Shown one piece after another: positions 33,285 to 41,021 of a stretch of DNA of 64,000 nucleotides. Position 1 is the stretch's first letter, and every line of letters begins with the position of its first letter. The notes below the pieces were generated by a model. That model searched no databases and had not been told where the DNA came from. It saw only the letters and a list, made by a program, of their open reading frames with translations. A program made the translations under genes and the position numbers. The DNA is from Synechococcus sp. CC9616 (lineage in GTDB: Bacteria > Cyanobacteriota > Cyanobacteriia > PCC-6307 > Cyanobiaceae). The stretch covers positions 935,762 to 999,761 of the forward strand of contig NZ_KI911558.1 in NCBI RefSeq assembly GCF_000515235.1, written 5' to 3'.

Positions 33285-33902
33285 CTAATTGCTAGGGAAC
33301 GTCTCGATCTGAGTTTCCGTCATGTCGTTAACTTCTTGGTAATATTCTAAGATATCGCTCTTGTGATCAGCAAGGCAAGATATTAAAGGCGCTAATCTTT
33401 TCTTCATTTGTTGATAAAATCTCAATCGATTGCGTTCTGCTTCTAGCCCTGGATAGGTTAATGCCATTCCATTAAATCTTTTCAATTGATCCACCACGCC
33501 ATGAAATGATCTTGCGTATGAAGCGCATGGTGTCGGAACAAGCGGTATCGATATCGCATGATTAGCAATTGATAGGAAAGTAATTACGAACAGGATGTTG
33601 TTCATTCTTGATCTTGATGCTGGGGGGTGACTAACGCACTGGTGGTGAACAGCGTCCCAGCCCATCTTGAGCATCGTCTCCCAGGCTTCGATGGTGTTGT
33701 GGCGCAGCATCCTCCGCCTCGTCTGCGGGATTGGGTGGTCGGGTGGTCGCCAGTGAAACGTCCGCAAGATCACCCACTGCGCATGAGCCGTTGGAGTATC
33801 GGGTTTGAACTGAACAACCTTGAGCTGATCAGCATTCACCAGCCAACCTTCGCCTGCTGCCTTCACAGGGTGATCGTTCAGATCGGGTCGATACCGGGGC
33901 AT
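33285..33902 (-). CDS. DUF1651 domain read in frame into a secreted-type small protein
   Basis: The frame is open from the ATG at 33902 (or 33944) to 33285. The first part, GEGWLVNADQLKVVQFKPDT, then RTFHWRPPDHPIPQTRRRML and ETMLKMGWDAVHHQ, is a DUF1651 domain, a small family common in picocyanobacteria. After residue ~99 comes MNNILFVITFLSIANHAISI (start at 33605), a signal peptide, then a helical domain with two cysteines (PCASYARS; LISCLADH). Either two genes have fused by loss of a stop codon, or the inner ATG starts a separate secreted protein (33285-33605). DUF1651 proteins normally end near VHHQ. Confidence 0.6.
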   Translation of the reverse strand: MPRYRPDLNDHPVKAAGEGWLVNADQLKVVQFKPDTPTAHAQWVILRTFHWRPPDHPIPQTRRRMLRHNTIEAWETMLKMGWDAVHHQCVSHPPASRSRMNNILFVITFLSIANHAISIPLVPTPCASYARSFHGVVDQLKRFNGMALTYPGLEAERNRLRFYQQMKKRLAPLISCLADHKSDILEYYQEVNDMTETQIETFPSN

Positions 33903-34034
33903 TGGTGAAGTCTGGCCAGCCATCTCGGATGGCATGGGAAACATGCAGCCAGCAAATCAGTAACAGAAGAGACAGATCTGCCACTGTTTCAGCAGTGAGA
34001 TCAATCAAGCCCCTTTTCAGTCTCCCCCACATCC

Positions 34035-35873
34035 ATGGGAAATCGCGTGGTGAACTCCTCGTCAATTCAGCGAATCTTGGAGGATGTTTATGCACGCTTT
34101 AGAGATCTTCGCGAAGGTCGGCCAGCTGACTACATCCCTGAGTTAGCCAAGGCCAATCCCGACGATTTCGGCATTGTCATCGCCACCACCGATGGTCGCC
34201 TTTACGAAGTGGGGGATACAGCGAAGGACTTCACGATTCAGTCGATCTCCAAACCATTCGCGTTTGGGCTGGCCCTGAAGCTCCTCTCCTCAGATCACAT
34301 GCTCGCGAAGGTGGGAGTTGAGCCCTCTGGCGATGCCTTCAACGCCATCAGCCTTCATCCGGTCACGGGAATTCCCCGTAACCCGATGATCAACGCCGGC
34401 GCCATTGCCACCACTGCCCTGATCTGGGCCCACGATCCCGAACGAGCGGAATCGCTTTTGCTGGATTTCCTCTCCGATATGGCTGGCACACGCAAACGCC
34501 TCTCTGTTGACGAAGACGTATTCCGTTCCGAGCGGGACACCGGACACCGCAACCGGGCGATCGGATACCTGCTGCGCAACTCTGATGTGATCACATCCTC
34601 ACCTGAGCAAGCGCTGGAGCTGTATTTCCGACAGTGCGCCGTGTCTGTGAGCTGCCGCGATCTTGCTGTCATGGCGGCCACTCTTGCCTGCCAAGGGCGA
34701 AATCCCATCACGAACGTGGTGGGGCTCGATGCCATGTGCAACACCGATGTCCTCGCGGTGATGGGCAGCTGCGGCATGTACGACTACACAGGCCAGTGGC
34801 TCTACAACGTGGGCATGCCTGCGAAGAGCGGTGTCGGCGGTGGCGTGATGGCCGTCGTGCCAGGGCGCCTTGGCATCGCTGTGTACTCACCGCCCCTGGA
34901 TACCTACGGCAACTCCTGCCGGGGCATCGCTGTTTGTGAGGAGCTGTCGAAACGACTCGAGCTGCACCTCTTTGACCAGCCCAATCGTGCTGGAACGGTC
35001 ATTCGTTCCTCCACCAGTGGCCAAAAGCGCTACTCGCGCCGCTGGCGAAGCAAAGTCGATTTCGATCTCCTGAAAGAACACGGCGAGCGGATCAAGGTGC
35101 TGCAGGTGCAAGGGGTTCTTGACTTTGCAGCCGTGGAAGAACTGCTGGCCCACCTCGAAGGCAGCACGACGAATGAGTCGTTCGTCGTGCTCGACCTGGC
35201 TCAGGTGTTGGCGTTACCGGAAGTCAGTGTCCAATTGCTGCGCGATGCCCTCAGCAATCTGCAGAAGCAAGGAATTTGTTGTCTGGCATGTCGAGGAGAA
35301 CACCTCAAAAATTTCTGGCCAACGGAGGAAAGCGAAGCCGCGGGCTGGTTCGAAAGCCTCGATAGGGCACTTGAAACGGTCGAGAACCGCCTCCTGGAGC
35401 AATTGCACTGCACTCAGGTTGCCGAACGACTCCCCCAAAACTCCATCACCCTGTTGGCAGACCTCGGCGAGCAAAACAGGACTCGTTTGATGCCGCTGCT
35501 GGAGCGACGCCACTACAGCACCAACGATCTGCTGTGCCGCAAAGGTGATGCAGGGTCCGAACTCTTTTTGGTGGAGACGGGCCTTATCAGTGCAGGAATC
35601 GAGAGTTCGACAACAAGCAAACGGATCCGCTTCGCCACGTTCAGCTCAGGTGTATGCATCGGTGAAATTGCCTTCCTCAACAACCTGCCCCGCACCGCCG
35701 ACCTCGTGGCGGATGAGGACAGCACCTGCCTTGTGCTACACCGCGACACCTTCGAACAGCTTCAGCACGAGGAGCCGGAAGTTGCGATCGACATCATCTT
35801 GGCCCTCCACCGCGACCTGGCACGCAAGGTGGATCGCGCCAATCAACAGCTCAGCCTTCTAGAGCAGCGATGA
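34035..35873 (+). CDS. glsA: glutaminase A with C-terminal STAS and cyclic-nucleotide-binding domains
   Basis: A 612-residue protein. Residues 1 to about 310 are a serine-dependent beta-lactamase-fold glutaminase (catalytic S70-x-x-K73 in TIQSISKPFAF; NAGAIATTALI; SGVGGGVMAVVPGRLGI). Residues about 345-455 are a STAS domain (IKVLQVQGVLDFAAVEELLA, ALPEVSVQLLRDAL). Residues about 475-600 are a cNMP-binding beta roll (CRKGDAGSELFLVETGLISA, CIGEIAFLNNLPRTADLVAD). It releases ammonium from glutamine; the extra domains probably tune activity with a nucleotide or second messenger. The GEIAFLNNLPRTA segment keeps the phosphate-binding cassette shape. Confidence 0.93.
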   Translation: MGNRVVNSSSIQRILEDVYARFRDLREGRPADYIPELAKANPDDFGIVIATTDGRLYEVGDTAKDFTIQSISKPFAFGLALKLLSSDHMLAKVGVEPSGDAFNAISLHPVTGIPRNPMINAGAIATTALIWAHDPERAESLLLDFLSDMAGTRKRLSVDEDVFRSERDTGHRNRAIGYLLRNSDVITSSPEQALELYFRQCAVSVSCRDLAVMAATLACQGRNPITNVVGLDAMCNTDVLAVMGSCGMYDYTGQWLYNVGMPAKSGVGGGVMAVVPGRLGIAVYSPPLDTYGNSCRGIAVCEELSKRLELHLFDQPNRAGTVIRSSTSGQKRYSRRWRSKVDFDLLKEHGERIKVLQVQGVLDFAAVEELLAHLEGSTTNESFVVLDLAQVLALPEVSVQLLRDALSNLQKQGICCLACRGEHLKNFWPTEESEAAGWFESLDRALETVENRLLEQLHCTQVAERLPQNSITLLADLGEQNRTRLMPLLERRHYSTNDLLCRKGDAGSELFLVETGLISAGIESSTTSKRIRFATFSSGVCIGEIAFLNNLPRTADLVADEDSTCLVLHRDTFEQLQHEEPEVAIDIILALHRDLARKVDRANQQLSLLEQR

Positions 35874-36044
35874 GCTTGGGCGGGCCAATGTCCGAGATTG
35901 ATCCCATGACAGTTTCACCGTTAACGAAACCACTGCCTGGAGCCCCAGCAGCTTCCTCTAACCGTGGCAGTTACTAGATCACCACTTTCGGCTGCCAGAT
36001 GAACAAGGCGGATTCCGAGCGGATGGCGGGGATTTTTATTACCT

Positions 36045-36084
36045 GAGCAGAGCGGGGAACACTTCAGATAGTCACGTTTGACCC
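36045..36084 (+). repeat. 40-bp conserved block B, copy 4
   Basis: gagcagagcggggaacactt then cagatagtcacgtttgaccc, directly before ATGACC. The preceding gcggggatttttatt looks like the right arm and T run of the TPR-type terminator, as at 26481. The cassette copy therefore lies outside the main island, past glsA. Confidence 0.8.
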
Positions 36085-36204
36085 ATGACCTTCGACACCG
36101 GTATTGCCCTGTTCCTGCTGAATGAACTCGTCTCAGCGCTTCAAGCCAATGACCCTGACACCTTCAAGCTGTGGCAGGCACAACAACAGCAGGCGCAGCA
36201 ATGA
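36085..36204 (+). CDS. truncated copy of the block-B cassette protein
   Basis: A 39-residue ORF: MTFDTGIALFLLNELVSALQ, then ANDPDTFKLWQAQQQQAQQ. It matches the first 30 residues of the 26541 product and then runs into a glutamine-rich tail from CAG/CAA triplets, ending 5 nt before the convergent amine-oxidase stop. Could be a shortened functional peptide or a remnant. Confidence 0.45.
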   Translation: MTFDTGIALFLLNELVSALQANDPDTFKLWQAQQQQAQQ

Positions 36205-36208
36205 ACGA

Positions 36209-37747
36209 CTACAAAACGGCTGTGACGGCGGCTGCAGACTCCTCACCCACCTGCAAGGCACCGTGGATATAACCAGGCCACGCAGTACTGACTTCGGTTC
36301 CTGCCCAGAAAATGCGACCCACCGGTTGGCGCAAATGCTTGCCGAACTGGGTCCAAGTACCGGGGGTGTAAAAGGTTGAGTAGGCCCCGCCGACCCAGGG
36401 GTTGGCAGGCCAGTTGCCCTCGTGATATTCGAGAACGCCACTACGGGCCTCGGGCCCGAGGAGGGTGGCCAGATCAGCCAGCACGGCAGCTTGACGCTCA
36501 GACACAGGAGCAGAGCCATACCGCGTCGCCGCCTCGCCGGTCAAAAAGGTGGCCAACACGCCAGGGCTTCCTGGCCGTGGGTTGGTCGAATCGGCAACCA
36601 GCTCAATGGCGTCAAGATTTCCAATGGCGTTGCCAGAGAGGTTGCTTGCACGCCACCAGGGCGAGTCGTAAACGACAAGCGCCTTGATGATGGCCCCCAT
36701 GGGGGAGCGCTGGGTCAGCTGGTCACGGGCCGCCGGCAGCGGCGGGTCGTAATGAATACGCCCAGTGAGATGCGGCGGCATCGCGACAATGACGGCTCGA
36801 CCGCGGTATGTCCCCTTAGGCGTGGTCACCGTCACACCTGAGCTGGTGTGCTGGATGAACAACACCGGCTCGTTCGTACGAATCGCCTCAGGGGGCAACG
36901 CTGCTGCAAGCCGCGACGGGAACTGCCCTGCCCCACCGTCGAACAGCAACGCTTCGGGAGTTTGACTCTGCGGCGACACGCGCTGCGCCCAGGCGAAATG
37001 CAGCATTGACGCTGAGCCCGATTCAAAAGCGCCGTTACCGCCCCAGTTGCGCGCAACGACATCTACCCACCAGGCTGCCATCGGCGTGAGGGCATTGCGC
37101 TCCAGCCATGTGGTGATCGTCATCGTGTCGAGAGCTCGCGCTTCTGGATGGGTCCATGGCGCGGCGGGGTCAATCGTTGCCGCCAGGGCCTCGATCTTTT
37201 GCCAAGTGGCAACGACGTCATCACGCTGTTCTCTCGGTACGTCGAGGTCGGGCCAGTCGCTCTTCAGCGCTTTGGCGTTGTACGGAGTCGATGGCCAAGC
37301 GTGGTTGTGCCGACTCAGGCGACCGTCATAGAGGAACGTGTCCTTGCCACCAACCGGCACCGGAAAGGTGGGAATCTTCAGCTCGCGCGCGTAGTCAATT
37401 GTCTTGGTTTGGGTGAAGCCCGCCCACTGACCTCCGAGATCAACCCATCCGGGCGCGGCACCAAGGGCCCCGCGCCCTTTTTGCCCGACCTCGACTCGCT
37501 GGAGGCGCCCGCCGATCCGTTCTTGGGCCTCAAGCACCAGAACTTGGCGACCGTCTTGAGCTAAGCGGCGCGCTGCCGTAAGTCCTGAAACACCAGCGCC
37601 GACAACGATCACGTCAACGATGTCACGGCCTGTGCCAGCAGGGTCAGATTTGCGTTCAGCAGAAGCTGGATTCGGACTTGAGACACTGCCAGCGATCACC
37701 CCGCCGATTGCAAGACCGGTGGACGACAGAATGTCACGACGTTTCAC
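36209..37747 (-). CDS. Tat-exported flavin monoamine oxidase family protein
   Basis: A 512-residue flavoprotein. The N-terminus MKRRDILSSTGLAIGGVIAG is a twin-arginine signal. Then comes the FAD dinucleotide-binding motif VIVVGAGVSGLTAARRLAQD with VLEAQERIGGRL, central substrate-domain segments (HFAWAQRVSPQS), and the C-terminal FAD motif GRIFWAGTEVSTAWPGYIHG. It likely oxidises amines or L-amino acids, giving peroxide and ammonia. Its neighbour glsA also releases ammonia; a functional link is possible but unproven. Core-like GC content. Confidence 0.9.
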   Translation of the reverse strand: MKRRDILSSTGLAIGGVIAGSVSSPNPASAERKSDPAGTGRDIVDVIVVGAGVSGLTAARRLAQDGRQVLVLEAQERIGGRLQRVEVGQKGRGALGAAPGWVDLGGQWAGFTQTKTIDYARELKIPTFPVPVGGKDTFLYDGRLSRHNHAWPSTPYNAKALKSDWPDLDVPREQRDDVVATWQKIEALAATIDPAAPWTHPEARALDTMTITTWLERNALTPMAAWWVDVVARNWGGNGAFESGSASMLHFAWAQRVSPQSQTPEALLFDGGAGQFPSRLAAALPPEAIRTNEPVLFIQHTSSGVTVTTPKGTYRGRAVIVAMPPHLTGRIHYDPPLPAARDQLTQRSPMGAIIKALVVYDSPWWRASNLSGNAIGNLDAIELVADSTNPRPGSPGVLATFLTGEAATRYGSAPVSERQAAVLADLATLLGPEARSGVLEYHEGNWPANPWVGGAYSTFYTPGTWTQFGKHLRQPVGRIFWAGTEVSTAWPGYIHGALQVGEESAAAVTAVL

Positions 37748-37902
37748 CAGCCCTTAACAGTTAAAGTAATTAAGGTCGTATAGCGAAAAGAAGCAACAAT
37801 TAAAAATTTATCTTCCAGCCATCTATTCCTCTAATGAAGAACATTATACCTTTTGCTAAAATCAGTTCAAGATCCGCAAGGGGAGCTCAATCAAAACGCA
37901 CA

Positions 37903-38193
37903 TCAATTACAAGTATCTTTCGCCCGATAATCAGCATTTGAATTTGGGATGATTTTCTCCCATCCACCAGTGAATGACGTTCTCATCCAGGTTTTGCAGT
38001 TAACCTGCCAAAGATCTGGTTCATCGGTTCCAAAACGCATCAGGACACTGCATATGGAGCCTTCACAACCAAGTTTTTGAATATAAACAGGACCGATGTC
38101 TGATTCACCCTCATAAGCCCAACAATTTCTGTCCTGTGCATGAACCGTGCCAGCTGCAAGGAGCAACGAACTCAAGACTGAAACCATCTTCAT
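37903..38193 (-). CDS. small secreted cysteine-rich protein
   Basis: A 96-residue precursor with signal peptide MKMVSVLSSLLLAAGTVHAQ. The mature part has six cysteines (DRNCWAYEGES, KLGCEGSICSVLMRF, VNCKTWM, terminal DTCN), probably making disulfides, and is beta-rich. No family is recognised. The ATG at 38193 is well placed. Confidence 0.65.
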   Translation of the reverse strand: MKMVSVLSSLLLAAGTVHAQDRNCWAYEGESDIGPVYIQKLGCEGSICSVLMRFGTDEPDLWQVNCKTWMRTSFTGGWEKIIPNSNADYRAKDTCN

Positions 38194-38361
38194 TGGCTTA
38201 TCACAGCTGGAAAAAGGCTAGCGCGAACATCGACAAATCAACAACATTAAGCGGTTGTTACTGAACGGCTCAAAAAATGGATCGGAAGCTATTCGAAATG
38301 TAGTCGATGGAACCACCGAAATATCAGAGATAACGCAGGTTGGATCAAAAGCACATGCGTC

Positions 38362-38613
38362 ATGACACAACCAGCCATTCGGTATCAATTAGCACTCGAT
38401 CTGTTCTTGGAGTCAGTCATCAAGCCTGATCAGGAGTTAAGGCATGACGCAGCAACCAAGGGCGTTTATGCAGAACTGATGGAAATCAGACAACACGTCC
38501 TCACCTATCTGAATACTCTCAAGGAGGTTCACATCATCGAGATGGGTGATGAAAGCGACGATATCGAAACGTCGAAGACATTGCTGACAAAACAGGCATC
38601 ACAACAAGCATGA
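38362..38613 (+). CDS. hypothetical helical protein, 83 residues
   Basis: A soluble protein: MTQPAIRYQLALDLFLESVI, then KPDQELRHDAATKGVYAELM and EIRQHVLTYLNTLKEVHIIE. Mostly helical with an acidic centre and a polar tail. No known domain. Codon use is plausible for a real gene. Confidence 0.6.
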   Translation: MTQPAIRYQLALDLFLESVIKPDQELRHDAATKGVYAELMEIRQHVLTYLNTLKEVHIIEMGDESDDIETSKTLLTKQASQQA

Positions 38614-38790
38614 AGGCACAAACGAATCAGCCGGCAAAACTGTCTCAATGAATCGTCAACAACCTAAACATCGTATTTCTCCTGGGAACAGGCTAGAAGA
38701 GCACAAGCGAGCAGAAAGCAAATAATTGCGCAGAGATGCAAAATCGGATAAAAATTGATAACATTCAGCTAGTTCGACAGCAAAAAGTTC

Positions 38791-39144
38791 ATGACCTCAG
38801 ACAATCTCAAGATATGGCTTTTGCTGGTCACTCTTTTTCCTTTCTTCGACGTTGCTGCAGCTCAGGTTGTACAGCCGATCCCCAAAACTCTGATCAATAC
38901 CCCCTCGAAAAAGGTTGAGGTTTTTTCAATCGGCTATGGGGCTGGCGTTGCCAATTACATGTGCTTCGAATCGCTCAAACAAAATCTGAGCCAATCCGCA
39001 GGAAATCAGATTCTGGGCAACTACAAGAGATGGATCAATCAGCAAAATACGGTCAAGATGAGTTATTTCAAGCAAGGCTTCAATCTGGAGGTTTTGCAAT
39101 TCAATCAGGCCTTCCCGAGCAATCCCTGCCGATACAAGCTCTGA
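38791..39144 (+). CDS. small secreted two-cysteine protein
   Basis: A 117-residue precursor; signal peptide MTSDNLKIWLLLVTLFPFFD, cut near VAAAQ. The mature region FSIGYGAGVANYMCFESLKQ, followed by NLSQSAGNQILGNY and a late Cys in FPSNPCRYKL, shares the GxG/C/helix/late-Cys arrangement of the island family at 22504, 24392 and 32233, here outside the main island. Confidence 0.65.
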   Translation: MTSDNLKIWLLLVTLFPFFDVAAAQVVQPIPKTLINTPSKKVEVFSIGYGAGVANYMCFESLKQNLSQSAGNQILGNYKRWINQQNTVKMSYFKQGFNLEVLQFNQAFPSNPCRYKL

Positions 39145-39194
39145 ACAGAAGCACGTTCAACCCAACAGACTGACGGTCATCCATTGTTCTCTAC

Positions 39195-40181
39195 TTGATC
39201 GAGCGCACGGCTGAGGGGTTGTACTGCAGGGCAGCCGACGCCTGGGTCGATCCATGGCGTCCTGTATCGCGGGCACTCATCACCCATGCCCATGCCGACC
39301 ATGCCCGTCCTGGCTGCGGTGAGTACTGGGCTGTGGCAACAAGCGAAGGCGTCCTGCGTCAGCGACTCGGTCAGGACATCACGCTGCATCCTGTCTCCTA
39401 CGGGGAGACGTTCTGGCTGAATCAGTGCAGGGTGTCGTTCCACAGTGCCGGCCATGTGCTCGGCTCCGCTCAGATCCGTCTGGAAGCTGAGGGAACGGTC
39501 TGGGTGGTGAGCGGCGATTACAAACGCGATGACGATCCCAGCTGCGCGCCCTTCGAACCGGTGCCTTGCGATGTGCTGATCACAGAAGCCACCTTCGGCA
39601 TGCCGATCTACCGATGGAAGAGCGGCGCTGAGGTGGCTCGGCAGATCCGTGACTGGTGGCAAGGAGATCAAAGTCGACCGTCACTGCTGTTCTGCTACGC
39701 ATTCGGCAAAGCCCAACGCCTTCTGGCAGAACTCAAGGCGATCGGTGTCGACGACGAAGTCCTGCTCCATGGAGCCGTTGAGACAGTCACCCGCCACTAC
39801 CGCGATGCCGAGGTGGCGATGACGCCGAGTCGTCCCGTCAGTGAGCTTCCCCGGAACGAGTCTCTGGCCGGACGCCTGGTGCTGGCACCTCCATCGGCGC
39901 ACCGATCGAGTTGGATGCGTCGTTTCAAGCATCCCCAAACCGCCTTCGCCTCAGGCTGGATGGCCGTGCGTGGAGCGCGCAGACGACGGGGATACGAACG
40001 AGGTTTCGTGCTGAGTGATCATGCCGACTGGCCGGGCCTGATCCGCACCGTGAAGCAGAGCGGAGCACAAAAGGTGTACGTCACCCACGGCCAGAGCGAC
40101 GTTCTGGCGCGCTATCTCCGTGAGACGGAGGGCATCGATGCTGAGCCACTGGACACCCTGTTCGAGGGTGAAAGCGACTGA
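39195..40181 (+). CDS. ligase-associated DNA exonuclease (metallo-beta-lactamase fold)
   Basis: A 328-residue protein with the MBL metal motif THAHADHARPG (H31, H33, D35, H36), HSAGHVLGSAQI, VVSGDYKRDDDP and a C-terminal beta-CASP-type region ending with FVLSDHADWPGL and YVTHGQSDVLARYL. It fits the exonuclease that travels with an ATP-dependent ligase and an Lhr-type helicase in bacterial repair clusters; both are present here (41022 and 44660). The start is TTG at 39195. Confidence 0.87.
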   Translation: MIERTAEGLYCRAADAWVDPWRPVSRALITHAHADHARPGCGEYWAVATSEGVLRQRLGQDITLHPVSYGETFWLNQCRVSFHSAGHVLGSAQIRLEAEGTVWVVSGDYKRDDDPSCAPFEPVPCDVLITEATFGMPIYRWKSGAEVARQIRDWWQGDQSRPSLLFCYAFGKAQRLLAELKAIGVDDEVLLHGAVETVTRHYRDAEVAMTPSRPVSELPRNESLAGRLVLAPPSAHRSSWMRRFKHPQTAFASGWMAVRGARRRRGYERGFVLSDHADWPGLIRTVKQSGAQKVYVTHGQSDVLARYLRETEGIDAEPLDTLFEGESD

Positions 40182-40215
40182 CCGCAGACAGCCTGGACAG
40201 ATCCTCTGGTGCCGA

Positions 40216-40968
40216 TCACCAGGTGCGGTAGACGAGGCGACCGAGATACTCCCGCAACGCCACCGAGCTGTCTTCAAGGCTGGCCGCGCGCGGAACCCAC
40301 TGCATGGGATTCCGCCAGACACCTCCGGACCAGGGACCACTGGTTTTGAAATCCACAGGGAAGGGCACAACCTCAAAGCCCTGACGCTCAAACAATCGCT
40401 GCGCGCGCCTCATGTGAAACACCCTGGTCACCAGCAAGACCCGGTTCTGTGGTCGAGGCATCAAGGTTCGAACGGCGACCGCTTCTTCGGCAGTGTTCAC
40501 AACAGGACCTGTCGAGGCCATCGCGGACTCCGGAATCCCCAGACCTTTGGCTTCTTTGAGATACAGCGTCCCCTCGGGTAGAAGGCCTGGATGAAACGGA
40601 CTCTGTCCGCCGGTGAACAACAAGCGGGGGGCACGGCCAACCTTGAAAAGATCAACACCGGCAAGGAAGCGATCGGGATCGTGCCATTCGATGATCCGTG
40701 CATCGCCAGGCGCTGCATGGCGTCCGCCACTGAGAACAACGATGGCATCAGCTCGCGGCGCTGAGGCTGCGCTCCGGCGGATCTGAGTGCCCTCGATCCC
40801 TCGCCACAACAGCTGGGACACCGCACCGGTACTGAACACCCAGAGCAGCCCAACAGCAACCATCAGCGGCCAGCGCCAGCGGAACACCAGAGCCAACGCC
40901 AAACAGACGAGGCTGAGGCCGAGGGGAAGAACCAGGAGCGGCAGCAGCTTCGAGAGCAGGTATCCCAT
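40216..40968 (-). CDS. YdcF family membrane protein (DUF218)
   Basis: A 250-residue protein from the ATG at 40968. Two TM helices at the N-terminus (YLLSKLLPLLVLPLGLSLVC; WPLMVAVGLLWVFSTGA) precede a DUF218 domain: ADAIVVLSGGRHAAPGD, FTGGQSPFHPG, NTAEEAVAVRTL and VTRVFHMRRAQRLFER. The family includes SanA and ElyC, linked to envelope integrity. It is inserted, in opposite orientation, between the exonuclease and ligase genes. Confidence 0.85.
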   Translation of the reverse strand: MGYLLSKLLPLLVLPLGLSLVCLALALVFRWRWPLMVAVGLLWVFSTGAVSQLLWRGIEGTQIRRSAASAPRADAIVVLSGGRHAAPGDARIIEWHDPDRFLAGVDLFKVGRAPRLLFTGGQSPFHPGLLPEGTLYLKEAKGLGIPESAMASTGPVVNTAEEAVAVRTLMPRPQNRVLLVTRVFHMRRAQRLFERQGFEVVPFPVDFKTSGPWSGGVWRNPMQWVPRAASLEDSSVALREYLGRLVYRTW

Positions 40969-41021
40969 GGCAACGGAAGGACGGCGCGCCTCGTCAGGAT
41001 GACGTCGTTCGGCAACGGTGC

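Noticed and set aside
20246-33900. Search for an integrase, tRNA attachment site or IS element to explain the island
   Set aside because: No tRNA cloverleaf, integrase, transposase or flanking direct repeats could be recognised, so the means of acquisition stays open.
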